Source: Herbaspirillum sp.
Lineage (GTDB): Bacteria > Pseudomonadota > Gammaproteobacteria > Burkholderiales > Burkholderiaceae_D
Assembly: GCA_028292625.1 (NCBI GenBank)
Contig: JAQGLY010000016.1
Coordinates: 1 to 64,000, forward strand
Reading direction: 5' to 3'
Length of the DNA: 64,000 nucleotides
In this document: positions 1 through 8,220 of the stretch, one piece after another
How positions within the stretch are numbered: the stretch's first letter is position 1
How the letters are laid out: each line of letters begins with the position of its first letter
Made by a program: the position numbers and the translations under genes
The notes under the pieces: model-generated
Database searches by the model: none
What the model saw: the letters and a program-made list of their open reading frames with translations, nothing else
Told to the model about the DNA's origin: nothing

Positions 1-469
1 TGGTCAGCGCCTGCGAATACTTGACATAAGCCACGCCGTAACCGACCTGACCGTAAAGCTCGAAGGTATTTGCGTTCTTGCCGATCACCGAGTAGTTGTT
101 TGACGGATAGTAGTAATACAGGCCGCCCACATCATAAGTAAAACCACCGCCGATATCGCCTTTCTTGCCACCGTAAAGATCGATCTCTACGCCGCCCTTG
201 CCGTCCGCGCCTGACGCATCGACGCCGTCCCTGATCCATTTAATGTTGGACGCCCATGTGCCCAGATACAGGCCCAGCGGATTATAAATGTAATCCGCGC
301 CGCCCTGAACAGCCGGATCCAGGCGAGTCTGGGAAATACCGCGATAACGATAATCACTAACCGCGCCGATATTGAAAGTCAGCGCATTATCCGGAACCGG
401 ATCTTCCGCGTGAGCCAGGCCGGAAATAGAGGCTGCGGTAACCGCAGCGGCGAGAACAAGTTTTTTCAT
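1..469 (-). CDS. TorF-type putative outer membrane porin (partial, cut by window edge)
   Basis: The gene reads leftward from an ATG at 469 and runs off the window, so only about 156 residues are visible. The N-terminus MKKLVLAAAVTAASISGLAHA is a clear Sec signal peptide. The mature part carries SDYRYRGISQT near residue 40, typical of the TorF/gcw_chp family of predicted 8-12-strand outer membrane beta barrels. Aromatic and glycine alternation (GGLYYYYP) also fits beta strands. In many Burkholderiales this gene precedes glnK and amtB, which would lie outside this window. A sigma-54-like promoter about 50 bases upstream supports nitrogen control. The family is well supported; the transported substrate is unknown. 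Confidence 0.8.
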   Translation of the reverse strand, partial: MKKLVLAAAVTAASISGLAHAEDPVPDNALTFNIGAVSDYRYRGISQTRLDPAVQGGADYIYNPLGLYLGTWASNIKWIRDGVDASGADGKGGVEIDLYGGKKGDIGGGFTYDVGGLYYYYPSNNYSVIGKNANTFELYGQVGYGVAYVKYSQALT

Positions 470-519
470 AATGTCCCTCTGAGTGTGTGATTGAAGACGA
501 TCAGCTTCAATTGCGATTA

Positions 520-535
520 AGCAGTTCTTATGCCA
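520..535 (-). promoter_or_regulatory. sigma-54 (RpoN) type -24/-12 promoter for the TorF porin gene
   Basis: Read on the minus strand the sequence is TGGCATAAGAACTGCT. It has the GG and GC dinucleotides at the 10-base separation required by the consensus TGGCACGNNNNTTGCW. It lies about 50 bases before the porin ATG and points toward it. A matching NtrC-like site lies about 145 bases further upstream. Identified by eye. Confidence 0.6.
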
Positions 536-678
536 GCCGGTCGCATATTTCCAAAAAGAAACTATCGATAAGGCAAATACATCAAAGTTCCGCACAATCC
601 CCCGAATGACAGAAACTGCCGCTTTTACCGGCGTCCTCTTTTGGCGCATGGGCCGCACCAAGACGTCCGCTCTGCTAA

Positions 679-697
679 TGCGCACCAAATGGATGCA
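679..697. promoter_or_regulatory. candidate NtrC-binding site
   Basis: The sequence TGCGCACCAAATGGATGCA contains GCACC-N5-GATGC, close to the NtrC enhancer consensus GCACC-N5-GGTGC with one mismatch in the second half-site. Its distance of about 145 bases upstream of the -24/-12 element at 520-535 is normal for an enhancer. A second palindrome-like stretch, TTGGCGC-N7-GCACCAA, lies just to the left, near 639-659. No binding evidence exists here. Confidence 0.35.
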
Positions 698-822
698 TTT
701 AAAATCGTAAATGCGCTTTTTTTGTGCGAAATTATCGCCGGCACCCGCGAGCCTTGCGTGATTCCCCTGACGAACGGAACGCGCTACACTGCCCCTATTG
801 CAGCCATCGAACGAGGAAGATC

Positions 823-1062
823 ATGACCAAGCCGAATTTTTTTGAAGATATGCAGGCCAAAATCCAGGAGGCCATCGACAAATCCCCGGCGAAGGATGTG
901 CAGAAGAACGTCAAGGCCATGATGACCCAGGGCTTTTCCAGGCTGGACCTGGTCACGCGCGAAGAATTCGACATCCAGACACAAGTACTGACCAAGACCC
1001 GCGCCAAGCTCGAAGCGCTGGAACTGCGCGTGGCGGAACTGGAAGCGCAACGCCGAGGCTGA
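823..1062 (+). CDS. ubiK: ubiquinone biosynthesis accessory factor UbiK (BMFP domain, YqiC)
   Basis: A 79-residue protein beginning MTKPNFFEDMQ. UbiK is a small trimerising accessory factor that works with the UbiJ lipid-binding protein in the aerobic late steps of ubiquinone synthesis. The C-terminal third (TRAKLEALELRVAELEAQ) is a heptad-like coiled coil, the hallmark of the BMFP family. The length matches family members. I place the start at 823, directly behind GAGGAAG, rather than at an earlier in-frame ATG at 724. comM begins 8 bases downstream, so the two are probably co-transcribed. Confidence 0.88.
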   Translation: MTKPNFFEDMQAKIQEAIDKSPAKDVQKNVKAMMTQGFSRLDLVTREEFDIQTQVLTKTRAKLEALELRVAELEAQRRG

Positions 1063-1070
1063 TTGCGTAA

Positions 1071-2582
1071 ATGAGTTTGGCCGTTCTGAAAAGCCGCGCG
1101 CTGACCGGCATGGCGGCGCCGCAGGTAACGGTGGAAGTCCATCTGGCCAACGGCTTGCCGAGCTTCACCATCGTCGGCCTGCCCGAAACCGAGGTCAAGG
1201 AAGCCAAGGACCGGGTGCGCGCGGCGCTGATCAATAACCGCTTCGAATTCCCCAATCGCCGCATCGTGGTCAATCTGGCCCCGGCGGACCTGCCGAAGGA
1301 GTCGGGCCGCTTCGATCTCCCGATTGCGCTGGGCATCCTGGCGGCATCGGGGCAAATCCCCTCCGATACGCTGCACTGTTACGAATATGTCGGCGAGCTG
1401 TCGCTGTCCGGGGCATTGCGGCCGATTCGCGGCGCGCTGGCAATGGCGTATGCGATGCAGCATTCGTCCGATCGTCCGGGATTCATCGTACCGCGCGACA
1501 ACGCGGACGAAGCCGCACTGGTGCAGGACGCCTGTATTCTGCCGGCCGGCTCGCTCCTCGACGTCTGCGCGCATTTTGCCACGCCGGATGGCGACGGCAG
1601 ACTGGCCCGCCATATCGTTCCGCCGCAGCATTGCGCTCCGCTCTATCCCGATTTTTCCGAAGTCAAAGGACAATTGCAGGTCAAACGCGCGCTCGAAATA
1701 GCGGCGGCCGGGCAGCACAGCATCCTGATGGTCGGGCCACCGGGAGCCGGCAAATCGATGCTGGCCGCGCGTCTTCCCGGCATTCTGCCGCCGATGACGG
1801 AACGGCAGGCGCTGGAAAGCGCCGCGCTGCAATCGGTCAACGGCGCCTTTGCGATCGCCCGCTGGAAGCAGCGCCCCTACCGTGCGCCGCATCACACCGC
1901 ATCGGCTGCTGCGCTCGTCGGCGGCGGCGGCGTGCCGCGCCCGGGCGAAATTTCGCTGGCGCATCAAGGCGTGCTGTTTTTGGACGAACTGCCGGAATTC
2001 GACCGTCGCGTACTGGAGGTATTGCGGGAACCGCTGGAATCCGGCCGCGTCACCATTTCCCGCGCCGCGCGCCAGGCGGAATTCCCCGCCGGATTTCAGT
2101 TGATCGCCGCGATGAATCCCTGCCCCTGCGGCTATTTCGGTCACGCCGGCGGCGCCTGCCGTTGTTCGCCGGACGCCGTCGCGCGCTACCAGGGCAAGAT
2201 TTCCGGCCCCCTGCTCGACCGCATCGACATGCAGATTCCGGTCGCGGCATTAAAACATGAGGATCTGCAGCAAAGCGCCGCGGGCGAACCGTCCAGCGCC
2301 ATCGCCGAACGGGTGGCGCTGGCTTTCGAACGGCAGTTGCAACGCCAGGACCGCGCCAACAGCCGGTTGACGCCGAACGGCGTCGATGCCCATTGCCGGC
2401 CCGACGACAGCGGCGCGCAATTACTCAGCCATGCGATGAATCGCCTCAACTGGTCTGCTCGGGCGTATCACCGCGTACTCAAGCTGGCCCGCACCATCGC
2501 CGATCTGGCCGATGCACGGATCGTCGCCGCCGCGCACGTCGCGGAAGCCATTCAATTGCGACGAGCGCTGCGCGAACCCTGA
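1071..2582 (+). CDS. comM: ComM/YifB-family AAA+ ATPase (Mg-chelatase-like helicase)
   Basis: A 503-residue protein of full family length. ComM is a hexameric branch-migration helicase that extends incoming DNA during natural transformation. An N-terminal ChlI-like domain spans roughly residues 20-160. Walker A GPPGAGKS lies near 222-229 and Walker B LFLDELPEF near 302-310, followed by the sensor region AAMNPCPCGYFG and a C-terminal Mg-chelatase-type domain. The gene looks intact. A diverged copy of its last 170 or so bases recurs at 12241-12411 in the same orientation (see the pseudogene entry). comM is a known target for genomic island insertion in other bacteria, notably Acinetobacter. Confidence 0.93.
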   Translation: MSLAVLKSRALTGMAAPQVTVEVHLANGLPSFTIVGLPETEVKEAKDRVRAALINNRFEFPNRRIVVNLAPADLPKESGRFDLPIALGILAASGQIPSDTLHCYEYVGELSLSGALRPIRGALAMAYAMQHSSDRPGFIVPRDNADEAALVQDACILPAGSLLDVCAHFATPDGDGRLARHIVPPQHCAPLYPDFSEVKGQLQVKRALEIAAAGQHSILMVGPPGAGKSMLAARLPGILPPMTERQALESAALQSVNGAFAIARWKQRPYRAPHHTASAAALVGGGGVPRPGEISLAHQGVLFLDELPEFDRRVLEVLREPLESGRVTISRAARQAEFPAGFQLIAAMNPCPCGYFGHAGGACRCSPDAVARYQGKISGPLLDRIDMQIPVAALKHEDLQQSAAGEPSSAIAERVALAFERQLQRQDRANSRLTPNGVDAHCRPDDSGAQLLSHAMNRLNWSARAYHRVLKLARTIADLADARIVAAAHVAEAIQLRRALREP

Positions 2583-2586
2583 ACAC

Positions 2587-2605
2587 AGCCGGAGCGCCTC
2601 CGGCT
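2587..2605 (+). terminator. stem-loop after comM
   Basis: AGCCGGAG and CTCCGGCT form a perfect 8-bp stem around a CGC loop, starting five bases after the comM stop. No T tract follows, so it is a weak intrinsic terminator or an RNA 3'-end stabiliser. Confidence 0.5.
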
Positions 2606-2857
2606 TAACCATTCTTTGCATTTACAGCCGGTCCGCAACGATAATTCCACTGTTAGTATTGCCCGGGCGCCACAAATCGTTGTAAGCGGAAGTAACTTAT
2701 TCAATGAATGCTCCTATGTGTGCGATTTGATACAAAGCAACTACAAAGTCGTTAAGGAGTTTTGGCGTTTATTGCCGTTAAATAACATAGACAGTTGTCA
2801 CCAGCTCTGAAATCGTTCACGAGCATGCCAGTTGTCATCTTTAAAAGAGGAAATAAA

Positions 2858-3433
2858 ATGACCAACAGCATATCCAGCTTGTCATCAAGTACTGCGAGCG
2901 TCGCCAACCCGTCAAGCGCCGGGATGAAGCAACATATAAGCGATATGAAAGCGGCAAGCGCAGCGGCAACGACACAGGCATCCAGCGATACCGGCGCCGC
3001 CACTTCTGCAAGTACGTTCAGCAGCACCGCCGCCACGACCAGTGCGCAGGCTACAGCCGATGCAGTCCAAAGTGTGTTGGCTCAACTCGAGAGTCAACTC
3101 AGCCAATCGACCTCGGCCAGTAGTTCTACTAGTACGGATTCGGGCGCCGCAACATCGAGCAGCTCCAGCGCCGTATCGTCAAGTTCCACAAAGGTGTTTG
3201 ACCCAGCCGACACTAACCAGGACGGCACCGTGTCCCCACAGGAGCTAGCCGCCTATCAGCAAAGCACCGCTTACCTGAACAGCCCAGCCGCGGTCAACGC
3301 GTCCGCCAAGAGCCCCCAGGCAGAGGCCGCGCATAGTCGTCATTTGGCCGAGACATCGCAGACCGGCTCCGCCACCCAGGCGTATACCAGCACCTCCACG
3401 CCAGCGACGTCTTCGATCGATACCACAAGCTAA
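2858..3433 (+). CDS. Ser/Thr/Ala-rich protein with a single EF-hand
   Basis: A 191-residue low-complexity protein rich in Ser, Thr and Ala, with no signal peptide visible. A canonical 12-residue EF-hand loop, DTNQDGTVSPQE, sits near residues 118-129 with Asp, Asn, Asp, Gly and the terminal Glu all in place, so calcium binding is likely. I chose the ATG at 2858 because AAAAGAGG lies 7 bases before it. It is followed by a perfect palindrome and then a two-component system. Its role is unknown; the SSS-rich N-terminus recalls secreted or surface proteins with EF-hands, but that is only a resemblance. It lies in the comM-bracketed block. Confidence 0.75.
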   Translation: MTNSISSLSSSTASVANPSSAGMKQHISDMKAASAAATTQASSDTGAATSASTFSSTAATTSAQATADAVQSVLAQLESQLSQSTSASSSTSTDSGAATSSSSSAVSSSSTKVFDPADTNQDGTVSPQELAAYQQSTAYLNSPAAVNASAKSPQAEAAHSRHLAETSQTGSATQAYTSTSTPATSSIDTTS

Positions 3434-3447
3434 GTCTGGCACCAGAC

Positions 3448-3471
3448 GCGTCGGCGCGATCGCGCCGACGC
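3448..3471. terminator. perfect 24-bp GC-rich palindrome after the EF-hand gene
   Basis: The sequence is its own reverse complement, with half-site GCGTCGGCGCGA. As RNA it can form a 10-bp stem with a GATC loop. It lies 14 bases beyond the EF-hand stop codon. There is no T run, so it may be a weak terminator or a protein-binding site. Confidence 0.4.
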
Positions 3472-3563
3472 TGCAGACAATCGGTCGTGGCTTTCGATGA
3501 ATGAACTGTTCCATCCGCTTTACTTCACCCGGCAGCGCCGCCTTTCGTATCTGATGTCCGAAT

Positions 3564-4286
3564 ATGACTGATATCGTAGAGGTTCTCATCGTCGATGACG
3601 ACGCTGCGATCCGTAATTTGTTGATCACGTATCTCAGCGACTTCGGTATCCAGGCGACCGCTGCCGGCGATGGCGCGGAAATGCGACAGGCGCTTGCTAG
3701 CAAGCGCTTCGACATCATCATTCTGGATCTGATGTTGCCGTCGGAGGACGGGCTATCCTTATGCCGCGGCATCAGAACGGTATCGGACATTCCGATCGTC
3801 ATGTTGACCGCCCGCGCCGAATCGGCCGACAAGGTGGCCTGCCTGGAAGTGGGCGCCGACGATTACGTGATCAAGCCCTTCGATCCACGTGAGCTTGTTG
3901 CACGATTGCACACCATTTTGCGGCGGGCCGCCGGCAAGCCCCAGGCTGTCGTATTGCGCCCGCAGGCATCCAACCAGATCGCTTTCGGTGGCTGGACATT
4001 AAACCGGACCACCCGGGAGCTGACCTCGCCGCAACGCTTGGTGATTCCGCTGTCCAATGGCGAATTTCGCTTGCTTTGGGCATTCATCGAAAAGCCGCGC
4101 GTCGTATTAAGCCGCAGCGAGCTGTTAAGCGCGGCCCGCGGGCGGACCATGGAAGCATTCGACCGCACCATCGATTTGATGGTCTCCCGGCTGCGCCAGA
4201 AGCTGGAAGAGGATGTCAAGACGCCACAACTGCTGCGAACGATTCGCGGCGAAGGATATTTTTTGGATACCGAGGTGAACCGATGA
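3564..4286 (+). CDS. OmpR/PhoB-family response regulator
   Basis: A 240-residue two-domain regulator. The receiver domain (about 1-120) has the acidic pair VDDD, the phospho-acceptor Asp in ILDLMLPSEDG near residue 54, and the conserved Lys in VIKPFDP. A winged-helix DNA-binding domain fills about 140-236 (RTIDLMVSRLRQKL, IRGEGYFL). Its stop overlaps the start of the histidine kinase by 4 bases (ATGA), showing a translationally coupled pair. Target genes are unknown; the EF-hand gene just upstream and the divergent-side transporter are candidates by position only. Confidence 0.9.
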   Translation: MTDIVEVLIVDDDAAIRNLLITYLSDFGIQATAAGDGAEMRQALASKRFDIIILDLMLPSEDGLSLCRGIRTVSDIPIVMLTARAESADKVACLEVGADDYVIKPFDPRELVARLHTILRRAAGKPQAVVLRPQASNQIAFGGWTLNRTTRELTSPQRLVIPLSNGEFRLLWAFIEKPRVVLSRSELLSAARGRTMEAFDRTIDLMVSRLRQKLEEDVKTPQLLRTIRGEGYFLDTEVNR

Positions 4287-5293
4287 AGCTGAGCCGGATG
4301 AATACCCTGTTCACTCGCCTGTTTGCCTTGGTCTTTTTGGTATTGACGATCAGTCATGTGTTGACGTTTTGGCTGATTTTCGGCTTCCATCACGACACCA
4401 ACCGGCCGCATGGGGGACTGCCCGATTTCGGCATGGTCGTACGCATCGGGGCTGAGCTGTTGACGGTTGCTTGCGTAGCCTGGTTCGCGACTAAAATCGT
4501 CGCCCGGCCAATCCAGCAATTGTCGGCTGCCGCAGCGGAACTGGGCGATAACGTGGACCGCGCGCCGCTCCCGGAGGCTGGGCCGCTTGAGGCGCGCCAG
4601 GCTGCGCGCGCGTTTAACCGCATGCAAAGTCGTCTGCGCGAACAACTGGCGGCCCGGGGGCGTTTCCTCGCGGCGGTGTCGCATGATCTGCGCACGCCGC
4701 TGACCAGAATCCGTCTTCGCGTGGAGCGGATGGGTGTCGATGAAACCATACAATTGTTGCGCGCCGACGTCGCTGAAATGACGTCGATGCTGGACGCGAC
4801 GCTCAACTATTTGCGCGGCGAGGCACAGATCGAGCCGTGTGTCCTGCTGGATATTCATTCTCTGGTCGTTTCGATGGCGGAGGACTATGAAGAGCAGGGA
4901 TTTTCGATCAGCACAAGCGGTGCGGCTTCGCCCATACCGGCGTATCCGGTTTCATTGAGGCGCGCATTGAGCAATCTGATTGAAAATGCGCTGCGTTATG
5001 GAGAGCAGGCGAGTGTGAAATGCATTGAGCACCCTGAAGGCGTGACTATTGCCGTCAGCGATCGCGGCCCCGGCATACCGGACAGCGAGTTACATGCGGT
5101 ATTTGAACCCTTCTATCGCCTTGAGCTGTCCCGCAACAAGGAAACCGGTGGGGTCGGATTGGGTCTGTCGATTGCCCGCGAAGCGATTCATCGCCACGGC
5201 GGAACCTTGAGCCTCGACAACGCCATAGGAGGCGGCCTGGTCGCGTCGATTTTTCTGCCGAGAATCGAACACGATTTCATCACAGAGGCGTAA
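4283..5293 (+). CDS. membrane sensor histidine kinase (EnvZ-like layout)
   Basis: A 336-residue kinase. There are two transmembrane helices (about 11-35 and 53-72) with a very short periplasmic loop containing two His residues (FHHDTNRPHGG), then HAMP, a HisKA domain with SHDLRTPLTRIRLR near 133-146, and a HATPase domain with NLIENALRYG, DRGPGIPD and GGVGLGLS. I place the start at 4283, overlapping the regulator stop, instead of an upstream in-frame ATG at 4076 inside that gene. The tiny loop makes a large periplasmic ligand unlikely; sensing of metal, calcium or membrane state is possible but not shown. Confidence 0.9.
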   Translation: MKLSRMNTLFTRLFALVFLVLTISHVLTFWLIFGFHHDTNRPHGGLPDFGMVVRIGAELLTVACVAWFATKIVARPIQQLSAAAAELGDNVDRAPLPEAGPLEARQAARAFNRMQSRLREQLAARGRFLAAVSHDLRTPLTRIRLRVERMGVDETIQLLRADVAEMTSMLDATLNYLRGEAQIEPCVLLDIHSLVVSMAEDYEEQGFSISTSGAASPIPAYPVSLRRALSNLIENALRYGEQASVKCIEHPEGVTIAVSDRGPGIPDSELHAVFEPFYRLELSRNKETGGVGLGLSIAREAIHRHGGTLSLDNAIGGGLVASIFLPRIEHDFITEA

Positions 5294-5359
5294 ATAGGCA
5301 ACCGCCCATTCCGTCGCGACGGGGTTGCGCGGACCCTGATTTCCGCACGGCTTGCGGGC

Positions 5360-7015
5360 TTACAGAGCCGCGGCCAACGGACGAAAATTCTGGAAATCCC
5401 AATTACGCCCGGGTGCGGCATCGATCAGCGTGCGCGTATATTCGTGCTGCGGATCGCCCAGCACCGAGACCGCGTCGCCGGCCTCGACCACCTCGCCACG
5501 CCGCATGACCACAATGGTGTTGCAGATCTGAGCCGCCACGCGCAGGTCGTGCGTGATGAACAGGATCGCGATCCCGGTGCGCTGCCGGATTTCCTCGAGC
5601 AAGTCCAGTACCTGGGCCTGCACCGACACGTCCAGCGCCGATACCGCTTCGTCGGCCACCAATACATCGGGTTCCATCACCACCGCCCGCGCAATGCACA
5701 GGCGCTGGCGCTGACCGCCGGAGAACTGGTGCGGGTAGCGCTGCATCACGTCCGGCGTGAGCCCTACCAGGACCAGCGCGCGCGCCGCGGTCTCCAGCGC
5801 CTCGGCGCGCGGCGTACCGAAATTGACCAGTCCTTCGATCAGTGAATCGCCTACCGTACGGCGCGGGTTGAGCGAGCGGTATGGATCCTGAAATACGAAT
5901 TGCACGCGCTGCCGCAGCGGACGCATCTCGCTGGCGGGTACGCGGGCCAGGTTGATTCCCTTGAGCAGCACCGCGCCATCGCTGGGATCGATCAGCTTGA
6001 CCACACAGCGCGCCACCGTGGATTTGCCGGAGCCGGATTCGCCCACCACGCCCAGCACTTCGCCGCGCCGCAACGTGAAGGTCACGCCTTTGGCGGCGTT
6101 CACTTTACGGGACGCTCCCAGCAGGCGTTTTTCTTCATAGATTTTCCCCAGACCCACCACCTCCAGCATTTTCTCGGCATCGGGCAACGCGCGATGCCGC
6201 GGGATCAGGCTAGGCACCGAGGACACCAGCATGCGTGTGTAACTCTGAGCCGGGTTGGCCAGAATGGTCTCGCGGCTGCCGGTTTCCACCAGCGCGCCGT
6301 GGTTCATCACCACGATGCGGTCGGCGATTTCCGACACCACGCCGAAGTCATGCGTGATGAACACCACCGCGGTTTTCTGGTGCTGCTGCAGCTCGCGAAT
6401 CAGCGCAAGGATCTGCTTTTGCGTAGTGACGTCCAGCGCGGTCGTCGGTTCGTCGCAAATCAATACCCGCGGTTTGAGGATCAGCGCCATCGCGATCACG
6501 ATGCGCTGGCGCTGTCCGCCGGATAGCTGGTGCGGAAAGGAATGATAGATGCGCTCGATGTCGGGCAGGTGCACGGATTGCAGCATGGCCAGCACCTGCA
6601 CCCGGCGTTCGCCGGCTGAGGCGCGCGTGTGCAGGCGCAGCACTTCATCGATCTGTTGGCCGACACGCTGGACTGGATTGAGCGCGGTCATCGGCTCCTG
6701 GAACACCATTGCCACGCGCGAAGCGCGCAACTCGCGCATGCGCGTCTCGCCCGCGCTGAGGACGTCCTCGCCGTCGATCAGGATGCGCCCGGCCGTCGGC
6801 GTCAGCGCACCCTTGGGCAACAGGCCCATGATGGCAAACGAGGTGACCGATTTGCCGGAACCCGATTCGCCGACGATGCACACGGTTTCACCCGCATGCA
6901 CGTCAAAGGAAATATCCCGGACCACGGGCCGCATGGCGGCGCCCTGACCGGCCTGGACAGTCAGTCCCTCGACCGAAAGCACCGGTGCGGCAGCATTTGC
7001 AGAAGTCATCATCAT
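5360..7015 (-). CDS. fused double ATPase of a peptide-type ABC importer (GsiA/YejF-like)
   Basis: A 551-residue protein made of two ABC ATPase domains in one chain, equivalent to DppD plus DppF. Walker A GESGSGKS occurs near residues 49-56 and again near 320, and signature motifs LSGGQRQR and FSGGQRQR follow in each half. Both halves keep Walker B and the switch His (FITHDFG, FITHDLR), so both sites look active. It is the last gene of a leftward operon: binding protein, permease, MITE, permease, ATPase. Three consecutive ATGs occur at the start. The fused form resembles glutathione (GsiA) and microcin C (YejF) importers, but the substrate cannot be told. Confidence 0.9.
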   Translation of the reverse strand: MMMTSANAAAPVLSVEGLTVQAGQGAAMRPVVRDISFDVHAGETVCIVGESGSGKSVTSFAIMGLLPKGALTPTAGRILIDGEDVLSAGETRMRELRASRVAMVFQEPMTALNPVQRVGQQIDEVLRLHTRASAGERRVQVLAMLQSVHLPDIERIYHSFPHQLSGGQRQRIVIAMALILKPRVLICDEPTTALDVTTQKQILALIRELQQHQKTAVVFITHDFGVVSEIADRIVVMNHGALVETGSRETILANPAQSYTRMLVSSVPSLIPRHRALPDAEKMLEVVGLGKIYEEKRLLGASRKVNAAKGVTFTLRRGEVLGVVGESGSGKSTVARCVVKLIDPSDGAVLLKGINLARVPASEMRPLRQRVQFVFQDPYRSLNPRRTVGDSLIEGLVNFGTPRAEALETAARALVLVGLTPDVMQRYPHQFSGGQRQRLCIARAVVMEPDVLVADEAVSALDVSVQAQVLDLLEEIRQRTGIAILFITHDLRVAAQICNTIVVMRRGEVVEAGDAVSVLGDPQHEYTRTLIDAAPGRNWDFQNFRPLAAAL

Positions 7016-7046
7016 CGCTTTATCAGGCAGGAGTGGTCGGAGGCGT

Positions 7047-7943
7047 TCAGATGCGGCGCGCCATGCGCGGATCCAGCGCGTCGCGCAGTGCGTCGCCCAG
7101 CACGTTGACGCTTAGGACGGTAAGCGAAACCAGGATCCCCGGGTACAGGATCAGGCCCGGCAGCATCATGAAATAGACACGGCTCTCGGCCATCACATTG
7201 CCCCACGACGGGGTCTCCGGCGGGATGCCGGCGCCCAGGAAACTGAGCGCGGCTTCGGCGAGAATCGCTGAGGCGAAAATATAAGTGCCCTGGACGATCA
7301 ACGGCGCCAGCGTCGACGGCAGCATGTGGCGCCACATCAGTACGGGCACGGGAGTGCCGAGGACCACGGCGGCCTCGACATAGGACTCATTGCGCACGCT
7401 CAGGATGACACTGCGGACCATGCGGACCACGCGTGGGATATCCGGAACGCTGATCGCTATGAGCACCGTGAACAGGCTGGCCCCCGACAGCGACACCAGC
7501 GCGATGGCGAGCAAAATCCCGGGAATGGCCATCATGCCGTCCATCACGCGCATGATGATGGCGTCGGCCAGGCGGAAATAGCCCGCTACGACCCCGATGA
7601 ACAAGCCGATGGAGAGACTGATGATCACCGTCCCCAGACCGACCGTCAGTGAAACGCGCGCCCCATAGATGACGCGCGAAAAAACATCGCGGCCGAAGGC
7701 GTCGGTGCCAAGCCAGTGCGCCGCCGAGATCGGCTTGAGGCGCTGCGCCGAATCCAGCATCGAAGGGTCGGTCGTGCCCAGCCACGGAGCGAAGATGGCC
7801 ATGGCCACCAGCAGCAGCAGCACGCCCATGGCGATCATCACGGGCCAGCTGCGCAAGGTGCGTTTTATCTGCGCCAGCAACGGCGAAGCGGCGCTGGCAT
7901 GGGGATCGGCTGCGGGCACGGCGGGTATGATGGATGTCTGCAT
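7047..7943 (-). CDS. ABC importer permease, DppC/GsiD type
   Basis: A 298-residue inner membrane permease of the BPD_transp_1 family. An N-terminal helix (about 35-57) is followed by five more helices, with the EAA-loop EAAVVLGTPVPVLMWRHMLP around residues 205-224. The C-terminus LDPRMARRI is typical of the C-type subunit. Its start codon lies only 6 bases from the end of the 271-bp repeat element at 7950-8220. The original ribosome-binding region has therefore been replaced or remodelled; only AGGTCACC remains before the ATG. Confidence 0.9.
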   Translation of the reverse strand: MQTSIIPAVPAADPHASAASPLLAQIKRTLRSWPVMIAMGVLLLLVAMAIFAPWLGTTDPSMLDSAQRLKPISAAHWLGTDAFGRDVFSRVIYGARVSLTVGLGTVIISLSIGLFIGVVAGYFRLADAIIMRVMDGMMAIPGILLAIALVSLSGASLFTVLIAISVPDIPRVVRMVRSVILSVRNESYVEAAVVLGTPVPVLMWRHMLPSTLAPLIVQGTYIFASAILAEAALSFLGAGIPPETPSWGNVMAESRVYFMMLPGLILYPGILVSLTVLSVNVLGDALRDALDPRMARRI

Positions 7944-7949
7944 GGTGAC

Positions 7950-8220
7950 CTAGGGCCTGTTAACAATTAATTTAGGAGTGCGAACGGGTCGTAGGCGTTG
8001 CAGGCCTAGGCGCAGCGACGCGACGTAGTGGTGCTACGGCAAGGAGCTGCAACACCGGCATGCAACGCCTACGACCCGTTCCCTCCGGGTTCAAACCAAA
8101 ACGTGCGCTGCCCGCGTTGCATGGCTTGCAGGGGGACCCACCCCCTGCTGCGCCACGCGCCTTGTCAGCACACGGTTTGGTTTGAACGCATCTCCTAAAT
8201 TAATTGTTAACAGGCCCTAG
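7950..8220. mobile_element. MITE-like element with 29-bp perfect terminal inverted repeats
   Basis: Bases 7950-7978 and 8192-8220 are perfect inverted copies. Each end reads CTAGGGCCTGTTAACAATTA inward. The flanking CTAG/TA is compatible with a short TA-type target duplication. Inside are a second perfect 21-bp inverted repeat (7982-8002 with 8061-8081) and a third pair with one mismatch in 17 (8089-8105 with 8171-8187), so the whole unit could fold into a branched structure. No reading frame inside looks like a transposase. It separates the two permease genes of one operon, and the TAG stop of the upstream permease lies in its end. The parent element is not in this window. Confidence 0.85.

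Larger units (their letters stand above)
470..822. other. intergenic region between the porin and ubiK
   Basis: This divergent region holds the sigma-54-like promoter and NtrC-like site for the porin. Open frames in it have no start signal and no recognisable family, so I see no gene. The ubiK ribosome binding site GAGGAAG lies at its right end (813-819). Confidence 0.6.

Noticed and set aside
795-2144. Long minus-strand frame (449 codons) opposite ubiK-comM
   Set aside because: It is antisense to a clearly conserved AAA+ gene, shows no family motif, and arises from the high GC third-position bias.
2616-2810. 64-codon frame between comM and the EF-hand gene
   Set aside because: No ribosome binding site and no recognisable protein; the region looks like a promoter and leader.
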